A stretch of 64,000 bases of DNA, taken from the NCBI GenBank assembly GCA_037693485.1, contig CM075346.1, forward strand, positions 16,645,501 to 16,709,500, read 5' to 3'. Of the stretch, positions 56,124 to 64,000 are shown in pieces. The position numbers and the translations under genes are program-made. Positions within the stretch are counted from its first letter, which is position 1. Every line of letters starts with the position of its first letter. The notes below the pieces were generated by a model, which was given only the letters and a program-made list of their open reading frames with translations, ran no database searches and was not told where the DNA came from. Source of the stretch: Kitagawia praeruptora (taxonomy: Eukaryota; Streptophyta; Magnoliopsida; Apiales; Apiaceae).

Positions 56124-58427
56124 TAACATTTAGAAATATTATGTGACACCCCAAGATTCTATTACGTGTTTCAAAAAATATTAAATTATAATTTGAAAAA
56201 ATCTTAAAAATTTAAAATATTATTTTAAATAGAAATATTATAATACTTTGAGGAATCTCAAAAGTTTTTTAAAAAATTAATATAAATATCTAATAAAATA
56301 ATACTATAATTTTAAAATAATGAACAAAACACCTAAGAGAATCTTGGTGGGATACATAATATTTTTATTCATATTTCGAAAAAATGAAAATATACATTTA
56401 TTTAAAATTAAGTTACAAATTAAAATATCATCTAATACACCAAGATTCCTTATGTGTTTCAAATCATTATATCAATTTATTTCCTTTTATTATCTTTTTT
56501 AGATTCCTTCGAGAATTATTATAAAAGACATGCTATAAAAAAATTGAAATCTAGTTAAAAAAGAAATACTATAGATTTTCCTAAATTTTCGATGATCATT
56601 TACAATGTCATACTTGTGCCTAACAATATTCAAAACTTATTTTATATCCATAAATTTTTTAGTAAAATTGTAATATAAATATCAAATAATGATTTCAAAG
56701 TAATTAACAGAACACCTAAAAGAACTTGATGTGTTACATAATATTTCTATATATTTCTTGTTTTTAAAAAAATGTATAAATTTTTCTAAATTAATTTATA
56801 TTTAGAAATATTATGTGACACACCAAGATTCTCTTACGTGTTTCAAAAAAATATTAAATTATAATTTGAAAAAATTTTAAAAATTAAAAATATTATTTTA
56901 AATAAAAATATTATAATAGTTTGAGGAATCTCAAAAGTTTTTAAAAAAATTATATAAATATCTAATAAAATAATAACACAATTTTAAAATAATTAACAAA
57001 ACACCTAAGAGAATCTTGGTCGAGTACATAATATTTTTATACATATTTCAAAAAACTGAAACTATACATTTAGTTTAAAATTAAGTTACAAATTAAAATA
57101 TCATCTAATACACCAAGATTACCTTATGTGTTTCAAATCATTATATCAATTTATTTTCTTTTATTATCTTTTTGAGATTCCTTCGATAATTATTATAAAA
57201 GATATGCTATAAAAAAATTTGAAATCTAGTTAAAAAAAATACAATAGATTTTCCTAAATTTTTTATGATCATTTACAATAGTTAAAAATATTATTTTAAA
57301 TAGAAATATTATAATGCTTTGAAGAATCTCAAATGCTTTAAAAAAATTATATAAATATCTAATAAAATACTACTACAATTTTAAAATAATTAAAAAAACA
57401 TTTAAGAGAATATTAGTGGGTTAAATAATATTTTTATGCATTTAAAAAAAAACCGTACATTTTTTTGAAAATAAGTTACATCGAAAAATATCATCCAATA
57501 CACCAAAATTCTCTTACGTGTTTCAAATTATTATATCAATTTATTTATTTTTATTATCTTCTTGAGATTCCCTTGAGAATTATTTTAAAAGACATGCTAT
57601 AAAAAAAATATTTAAATTTTCTTAAATTTTCGATGATTGTTGTACTTGTGCTTAACTATATTCAAAACTTATTTCATATCAATAAAATATTTAGTAGAAT
57701 TGTAATATAAATTTCTAATAAAGGAGTATTACGATTTCAAAGTAATTAACAGAACATATAGGAGAACGTTGATTTATTACTTAGTATTTCTAAATACTTC
57801 TTTTTGTAAAAAAATATATATATTTCTTCTAAAAATTGAATTACATTTAGAAATATTATGTTACACACCAAGATTCTCTTATGTAGTTATGTGTTTCAAA
57901 AATATAAATTTTAATTCGAACAAATCTAATAAATTAAAAATTTATTAATAGAAATATTATAATACTTTGAAAAATATCAAAAGTTTAAATAAAATTAATA
58001 TAAATATCTAATAAAATAATACTACAATTTTAAAATATTTAATAAAACACTTAAAAGAATCTTGGTAGGTTATATAATATTTTTATACAATTTTCAAAAA
58101 AAGAAGACTATACATTTCTTTTCAAATTAAGTTTCATATAAAAATAACATCTAATAAATCAAGATTCTCTTACGTGTTTCAATTCATTATATAAATTTAT
58201 TTACTATTATTATATTTTTAATAATCTTTCCAAGATTATTTTAAAATACATCATATAAAAAAATTGAATTCTAATTCAAGAAAAAAATACTAAAGACTTT
58301 CTTAAATTTTAGATAATTTTAATATAAAATATCTAATAAAGTACTTTTATTACGTGTTTAAAAAAAATTAAATTCTAATCAAAAAATCTTAAAAATTAAA
58401 AATATTATTATAAATAGAAATATTATA

Positions 58428-58616
58428 CTCCCTCCGTCCCATTTTGTTTGACACTCTTCTTTTTTTTGCACGCACGGGATACCTATAATTAATATTTTTT
58501 AATAATTTTTGTTTTGTATAAAAATATAGAATCTATATTTTTGTACAAATCGAAAAAAATTAAAAAATATAATTTACAAATACCCGGTCAGAGAGTCATA
58601 CTTTATGGGACGGAGG
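58428..58616. mobile_element. Second Stowaway-like MITE in repeat array
   Basis: CTCCCTCCGTCCCATTTTGT at the left and ATGGGACGGAGG at the right, TA on both sides (58426-58427 and 58617-58618). Confidence 0.85.
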
Positions 58617-59620
58617 TAATAATACTTTGAAGAATCTCAAAAGTTTTTAAAAAATTTATATAAATATCTAATAAAATAATATTACAATTTTAAAAATAAA
58701 TAACAAAACACCTATGAGAATATTGTTATTATTGAATTCTAATTCAAAACAAATTCGATTGATTTTCTTAAATTTTTTATGAATCATTTATAGTGTTATA
58801 CTTGTACTAAACTATATTCAAAATTTATTTTATTTCAATTAATTTTTTAATAGAATTTTAATATAAAATATCTAATAAAGTTGTGTTACGATTTCAATTT
58901 AAGTAACAAACCACCTAAGAAAATCTTTGTGTATTACATTTTAAAAATATTAAGTGACACGCCATGATTCTCTTATGTCTTCCAAAAAAAATTAAATTCT
59001 AATTGGAAAAAAACTCAAAAATTAAAAATATTATTCTAAATAGAAATATTATAGTACTTTGAAGAATCTCAAAAGTTATAAAAAAAATTAAGATAAATAT
59101 TTAATAAAACAGTACTATAATTTTTAAATATTTAATAAAACACTTAAGAGAATTTTGGTGGGTTACATAATATATTTATACACTTTTAAAAAAAAATAAA
59201 ACTATACATTTATTTTTAAATTAAATTATACCAAAGATTCTCTTAGGTGTTTTGTTAATTATTTTGAAATGGTAAACTACTTTATTTGATATTTTATATT
59301 GAAATTGTACTAAATATTTTATTGATATAAAATAAGTTTTGAATATAGTTAGGTACAAGTACAACACTATAAATGATTTATCAAAAATTTAATAAAATTT
59401 ATAGAATTATTTTAATTAGAATTCAATTTTTTTAATAGATTTTCTTTTATAATAATTCTATAAAGAATCTCAAAAAAGATAATAAAAAGAAATAAATTGA
59501 TATAATGAATTGAAATACATAAGAGAATCTTGATGTATTAGATCATATTTTAATATGTAACTTAACTTTAAAAGACATGTATAATTTTCTTATTTTGAAA
59601 AATGTATAGATTTTTTTGAA

Positions 59621-60254
59621 TAGAATAAAGTATCCCTACTTTTTCATGGTATCCAAAAATACTAAGATAATTAGCCTTTTCATGGAGAATCTCACAATTT
59701 ATAATTTAAAATAAAGTGAATAAATTAATGGAACCAAAAATTCGATGAAGAGTTTTAGTATGTATAAAATTTAGTAACATTTATTTTCTTTTCAATGAAT
59801 ATGCTTTAAATTATTTAAAAATACTTAAGATTTCATTGAAAGTTTCAAGAATTCTTAAGGTGTTTTTATATTTCTAATAAATACAGTAACAAAATCTTTA
59901 TAAAATATTCAATAATCTGAATACTCTTTTGAGAAATATATATTTATAAACATTGAGATTTTGTAAAGTGTTTCTTTCAATAATATTATAGCATATAAAA
60001 ATTTTAATTCTATTCCACTAATAAATTTACTAAATTTCATATCATTATAAGAAATCTAAACCTTTAAAAAAAGTGAGAGAATATGTGCATAAAAAATTTA
60101 CTACAGATGACCTTAATCAATTTTTGTAGGAACATCTTAAAGAATCTAGCCAACCACTATACAAGAACAAGAGTCTTGCTGTTGTTTAATGACATCAACT
60201 AATAAATCTCTCTATGTACAATTCTTATTAAAGCTAGTGGCATCTCTCGCTACA
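59621..60254. other. AT-rich spacer before pyruvate kinase fragment
   Basis: No ORF and no clear member of the repeat array; nothing else seen. Confidence 0.3.
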
Positions 60255-61095
60255 CTACAGTACACAGATCTTGATGATGGAATCTGATTCAATTCGATGA
60301 AGCACTACAGCAGCATCCTTGAAGCACTACAGCAACATCCTTACTCAGTTAACGACGGTAGCCTTTGCAGATCCTTCAGCAAGAATCGGGATCAGGCCTC
60401 TATATATCAGGTTATGCCTTGCTGGGCTTTCATCACTGTAGGTCAAATCAAAGTAGTCTGTTGTAAGAACTCGGATAACAACTAAGAGAATTAGGATTGC
60501 TGACATGTATTTGGCAGATACCAATGGCTTTCCAGGAAGATTACACTTATAAATCATCATTTTCTATGCCAATAATATATTCTCAATTGGGATTTCCATT
60601 CCAAGATCACCACGAGCAACCATAAATGAGTCTGTCTCAAGCAAGATTTCATGTTGATAACTACCTCCTGATTATCCACCTACAAGGGAATAATCACAAG
60701 ATGTCATTATGACAAGTGTATTGATTATACGGAGTACCACTAGATATCTACTATAAAACTCAGCATGTCAATGACGTCCCATAAGAAACTAAACATACAT
60801 AATATTAATTCAAGAGCAACTCCCAATTAATAAGCCAAATTTTGATGGCATGCAATACAACACATTTTTTCATTTAAGCAATGATACCTACACACCTTTG
60901 ACATCAACTGTATAATTTTGGCATGGTGCTCAAGGACCTTTCGAATATTAACAAGGTCCGAACCCTTGCGAACAAACGAGAGTGCAATCATGTCAATATT
61001 GTTCGGAACACCGCACAGCAAGATGTCTTCCTTGTCCTTTTCTGTAAGTGTTGGGAGATCCACAACACCACCACGAAGATTCACATTAAAAATCA
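60255..61095 (-). pseudogene. Captured pyruvate kinase fragment (intron-containing, deleted)
   Basis: Reading the minus strand: 61095-60896 gives VVDLPTLTEKDKEDIL, GVPNNIDMIALSFVRKGSDL and MSKV, a near-perfect match to plant cytosolic pyruvate kinase. GTGTGTAGG follows as a splice donor. 60679-60500, after a TTGTAG acceptor, gives VDNQE, a frameshift, ETDSFMVARGDLGMEIPIE, a TAG, then KMMIYKCNLPGKP. 60480-60345 gives RVLTTDYFDLTYSDESPARH and YRGLIPILAEGSAKAT. 60330-60255 gives VVLHRIESDSIIKICVL and a stop, the C-terminus. A large middle piece is missing. The retained intron shows capture from genomic DNA rather than from mRNA. It is a pseudogene. Confidence 0.88.
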
Positions 61096-61847
61096 GTACT
61101 TCAATTAAAAATCAATACCCCTAACTCACAAATTCAACACTATTTCTTAGATGATCCATGTATTTCACTTAATGGATCGAAGACACACATTTTATATTGG
61201 TGTGGTTATAGAGCAACACAAATCAAGTGCCGAGAAATCAATTCACAAAATAAAGAGTCGCAGAATCAAATGGATTATAATACAAAACATGATGCTACGA
61301 GATCATTGAACATGATACGTCACCAGAACCCAAAACTATCTAAAATGCTAGAATACATAACAGAATCTTCATGTATATCAAAATACGCAGTAGAACACAT
61401 AGAAACATGTACTGTTATCGATATCCATAACAATCATAAAAAATTATGATTCCTTACTCATTCACTGTTGTAGTTTTCTCCTCCATTTTTCCTTTTTCGG
61501 ACGTTTTATCAAGCTATTAACATATACGTGTTTGTAACGTATTATAATCATTATATCAGTGATTTACTGATCTTTGATATGATTTTTGATATGGAGAATC
61601 ATTTCCTTAATTTAACAAAATCATGAATTTTGTCAATCTAAAATTGATGAGATGTGTTTCCATGATTATAAGATTCTGTAAAATATTCTATGTAATTAGT
61701 CCAAAGTTAGTCCATATATTTCATGATAATAACAGATTTGCCATTGGATTTTATTATTAATTTTTATTAATATTTGATAATAATGTATGGTCTAAGATTG
61801 GGTCTCTTGGTTTTCTTGATAGCGAGGTTCTCCCTCGAACTCTACTC
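61096..61847. other. Right flank of gene-capturing element
   Basis: AT-rich and non-coding, ending in the inverted terminal sequence GAGGTTCTCCCTCGAACTCT. The start may hold intron sequence of the captured kinase. Confidence 0.4.
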
Positions 61848-61950
61848 TATATATATATATATTATATATATATATAAAGTAAGTTGTGATTTATTGATTC
61901 TAAAAGCAAAAGTGACCGGAGTAACGCACCGGCCCAATTGAGGAGTATTT

Positions 61951-62110
61951 AGGATGATGGTCCGAGCAAGTCGGCTCGTCCTAGGGTGATGGTCCGAGCA
62001 AGTCGGCTCACCCAATCTGAGAAGTAAACTAGGGTGATGGTCCGAGCAAGTCGGCTCACCCAATCTGAGAAGTAAATTAGGGTGATGGTCCGAGCAAGTG
62101 GGCTCATCCT
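61951..62110 (+). repeat. Tandem stem-loop array in LARD LTR2
   Basis: Four units at 61951, 61983, 62031 and 62079, matching LTR1. Unit 1 has TCGTCCT on the 3' side against AGGATGA, replacing a T-A pair by T-G, so pairing survives. Unit 4 has TGGG instead of TCGG and loses one inner pair. Confidence 0.75.
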
Positions 62111-62978
62111 TCTATCGATAGTAAACGAGTAGTGATAATGGACTGATCATCCATTACTTGAGTAGGCGTTCTGAGAAGAAATCCAATCATCGACTTCCTA
62201 ACGGTTAACCGATGCCTGTGTGGTTCTGTTAACTAGGGTGTTGATCTAAGGAGTTGTTAAATTTTATTCATTCAAATCAATTGAGCAGTTCTGAGTAGTT
62301 ATTGAATTATATGAGTGGTATTTTGAGAAGTTATTGAGATATATTTATACTTTCATATGAGTGGTATTTTAAGAAGTTATTGAGATATATTTATTCTTTC
62401 ATATGAGTAGTATTTTGAGAAGTTGTTGAGATATATTTATTCTTTCATATGAGTAGTATTTCGAGATTTATAAAAATTTCCGAGTTGATCTCTTTTCAAA
62501 AGTATATATATTATAGTGGTAAAAACTATATTTTGGTCGAGTTTTGTTGTATTATATGATATCTATATATACTTGCTGGGCATTCTTTGGCTCATACTTG
62601 CTATTTAAATATTATAAAATAGGGGCAATCAGAGCTGATACTAGTACAGCGAACCGTGATTAAGGGAAAGGGAAGACAACTGATTCGGAGTGTTAATCTT
62701 ATAGCATTTGAGGAAGGTGCAGGCTGGGAAGGTGTTTGTATAATATTTTATTATCTAGTACTTTGGAGTTGTAATGGTATTTCAGAGATTCTGGGAAGTG
62801 AAATTGAGATGTAATATCTTTTGGAATTATTGAGTACTTGTTCTAAGACTATAACCCGTGGAGTAAAAGATGGTGTGTATTATGAATATTATTGTAGATT
62901 ATATTGTGAGCAGGTGATCGAATATTCCGCAAGAGATTTGACGACCTGGATTCCTGTAGGGAATTTGGAGGCGTTACA

Positions 62979-63166
62979 CTTGTCGATACAGAACATACAA
63001 CTAATCGACAATTCAAGTACTTCATACTTTTACAACTTCACATCTATTCGATTCATTTCATTCGATTTCTCAAGAATCCAAACTCCCAAAACCTCTGAAA
63101 CCCTAACTGCAAAAGCTAAATTTCTTCTTCTACCTTCGATTTCTTCTCTCTCTCTCTCTCACACAA
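62979..63166 (+). other. Copia copy 2, leader before the extra ORF
   Basis: Resumes the copia 3' region (TTGTCGATACAGAACATACA) after the LARD. It includes a CT-rich tract TCTCTCTCTCTCTC just before the ATG. Confidence 0.7.
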
Positions 63167-64000
63167 ATGGCAACAGTAAAGTTCAACACCAATTTCATTG
63201 CTCTAACTAGTGATGTTGAAGCACCCAACGTAAATTTCAAGTGCTTTGTGAAGTGGATGTCTGAATCGTACATCAAGAATGCTCTATCTGTTAACCCAAC
63301 TCTGTATCTCGACATTCTAGAACAGTTTTGGCAGTCTGCTACAGTGGAGGTGGTGGCTCTTGACTCTGCAATATCTTCGTACATCATCTACTGCAAGATT
63401 CAAGACAAAAATCTCACTATCACCACAGAGGATATGAATGAGGCACTTGGGATGGGTACCAAAGGAGAGGTGTATGACCCACCTGCTACAAGTGCTGAAT
63501 TGGAAGACTTCTTTGACTTCATCAAATATGCAGACAGAATCAGTCTTGGGCACTTGAACATGAAGCATTTGAGGAAGGAATGGAGTTATGTGTTTGCTAC
63601 ACTTCTTCAAATCTTCACTGCAAGGAAATCTAGCTATGACCAAATCAGTACTCCTGCACAACAAATAGGCTATGCCTTAGCTTATGGAAAGAAGATAGAC
63701 GTTGGTCTCATCATTCGGCAGGAGCTGTATGGGAGACTTGGTAAGAATTCATCCAGGAGAGGTAATGAAATTTTCTTCCCTCGTTTTATTCAATCTGTCC
63801 TTAATTTCTTAGATGATAAATTGATTGAATTAGATGGGATGAATAAAAATAGAATAGGCTATCCTAAATCCATGACCAAACTCATTTTTGGTAATTTGGA
63901 GACTAGGAATGATGTGGATGTAAGACTTAACATAACTCCTCAAATGGAGAGTTTGTTTAGAACTTACCCCCACAACATGCCAACATTTGCCTCTAAGTCT
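63167..64000 (+). CDS. Copia extra 3' ORF of unknown function (partial, runs off the window)
   Basis: ATG at 63167 (ACACAAATGGC) opens a frame with no stop to the window end, 278 codons. The protein starts MATVKFNTNFIALTSDVEAP and contains FVKWMSESYIKNALSVNPTL, LDILEQFWQSATVEV, AEDF-like ELEDFFDFIKYADRI and GYALAYGKKIDVGLIIRQEL. It resembles the uncharacterised proteins found downstream of pol in large plant copia elements (Maximus/SIRE-like); that is recognition from memory. No signal peptide or membrane segment is visible in this part, so an envelope role has no support here. It is the only long undamaged frame of copia copy 2, although gag-pol is heavily mutated. Copy 1 has lost it. Confidence 0.75.
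   Translation, partial: MATVKFNTNFIALTSDVEAPNVNFKCFVKWMSESYIKNALSVNPTLYLDILEQFWQSATVEVVALDSAISSYIIYCKIQDKNLTITTEDMNEALGMGTKGEVYDPPATSAELEDFFDFIKYADRISLGHLNMKHLRKEWSYVFATLLQIFTARKSSYDQISTPAQQIGYALAYGKKIDVGLIIRQELYGRLGKNSSRRGNEIFFPRFIQSVLNFLDDKLIELDGMNKNRIGYPKSMTKLIFGNLETRNDVDVRLNITPQMESLFRTYPHNMPTFASKS

Larger units (their letters stand above)
55400..59620. repeat. AT-rich array of degenerate 400-700 bp repeats
   Basis: Blocks such as ACACCTAAGAGAATCTTGGT, TACATAATATTTTTATAC, ACACCAAGATTCTCTTACGT and GAGATTCCTTCGAGAATTAT recur about every 400-700 bp. Good matches begin near 55850, 56325, 56995, 57400, 58045, 58700, 58915 and 59140. From about 59226 the order and strand are reversed (AAGATTCTCTTAGGTGTTTT, then TCTATAAAGAATCTCAAAAA). 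No coding capacity. Confidence 0.7.
54269..61847. mobile_element. Gene-capturing DNA element (Pack-MULE-like) in (TA)n of LARD LTR2
   Basis: It splits the (TA)n tract that is intact in LTR1. The ends are imperfect inverted repeats: left TCAAGGGAGAACCCTTATTA and, from the right end on the other strand, TCGAGGGAGAACCTCGCTAT. They continue with GAGAGAACCCAGAGA against AGAAAACCAAGAGAC. The target duplication is masked by TA repeats. It carries a ribosomal protein S6 fragment near the left end, a pyruvate kinase fragment near the right end and an AT-rich repeat array between. It does not fit Helitron ends. The superfamily is not certain. Confidence 0.7.
43559..62978 (+). mobile_element. LARD-like non-coding LTR element
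   Basis: Bounded by CTTGT at 43554-43558 and 62979-62983. LTRs begin TGTAATATCCGCG and end GGCGTTACA. LTR1 is 4038 bp, the internal region 966 bp, and LTR2 spans 14.4 kb because two other elements sit inside it. A Met-type primer-binding site and a polypurine tract are present, but no gag or pol ORF. Large LTRs without coding capacity match the LARD class, although the internal region is unusually small. Mobilisation in trans by an autonomous partner is inferred. Confidence 0.9.
48563..62978 (+). repeat. LARD LTR2 (interrupted)
   Basis: The LTR parts are 48563-49956, 52943-54268 and 61848-62978, together about 3.85 kb, agreeing with LTR1 without its MITE. Identity to LTR1 looks high throughout, with scattered substitutions. 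Confidence 0.9.

Noticed and set aside
60345..61084. Functional pyruvate kinase gene
   Set aside because: Frameshift, in-frame TAG, a missing central region and no N-terminal part; it lies inside a transposon.
54269..61847. Helitron as the class of the gene-capturing element
   Set aside because: Neither end shows 5' TC with 3' hairpin plus CTRR in either orientation, while the ends are imperfect inverted repeats; a TIR element fits better.
63167..64000. Retroviral-type envelope protein
   Set aside because: No signal peptide, membrane segment or cleavage motif is visible in the 278 residues; position after pol alone is not enough.

Overview
The window is repeat DNA from a flowering plant, most likely a eudicot. 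The evidence is plant-type Ty3/gypsy Tat and Ty1/copia retrotransposons, a Helitron, Stowaway-like MITEs, and captured fragments of two plant-type housekeeping genes (ribosomal protein S6 and pyruvate kinase). I see no intact cellular gene. Almost every kilobase belongs to a transposable element nested inside another, and many target-site duplications (TSDs) can be read directly.

Layout. (1) 1-7021: a three-level nest. A Stowaway-like MITE (273-4193) is split by a solo LTR (401-4053, TSD CAATA), which is itself split by a 2.1 kb poly(A)-tailed non-coding retroposon (1499-3584, 16-bp TSD). A decayed LINE-type RNase H fragment (4746-5325) and about 1.7 kb of unassigned DNA follow. (2) 7022-43558 and 62979-64000: an old copia array on the + strand, arranged LTR-A, internally deleted copy 1, LTR-B, nearly full-length but broken copy 2. 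Copy 2 carries an extra 3' ORF that runs off the window. (3) 7159-31685: a young Tat-type gypsy element sits inside copia LTR-A with TSD ATAGG. It is a dimer, LTR-internal-LTR-internal-LTR, with period 11,831 bp. Gag-pol is on the minus strand and an accessory antisense ORF with its own promoter-like sequences is on the plus strand. The middle LTR is a chimera of the two outer LTRs, as expected from unequal crossing-over. (4) 41160-42459: a solo LTR inside the copia RNase H. (5) 43559-62978: a large non-coding LTR element (LARD-like) with LTRs of about 4 kb and an internal region under 1 kb, inserted in the 3' region of copia copy 2 (TSD CTTGT). Its first LTR holds a 192-bp MITE with a 9-bp TSD. 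Its second LTR holds a minus-strand Helitron (49957-52942) and a 7.6 kb gene-capturing element with imperfect inverted ends (54269-61847).

Order of events inferred from nesting: the copia array came first; the LARD, the solo LTR and the Tat element inserted into it; the Helitron, MITE and gene-capturing element inserted into the LARD; two Stowaway-like MITEs lie inside the gene-capturing element. The Tat dimer is probably among the youngest: its outer LTRs differ at only five positions that I found in 865 bp.

Signals that ordinary annotation would miss: the chimeric middle LTR of the Tat dimer; the gene-like organisation of its antisense ORF; a 31-bp minisatellite open in all three forward frames; clusters of TTCnnGAA dyads in the copia LTR with reverse-complement clusters just upstream of the LTR; and a tandem array of stem-loops in the LARD LTRs with a compensatory base-pair change.
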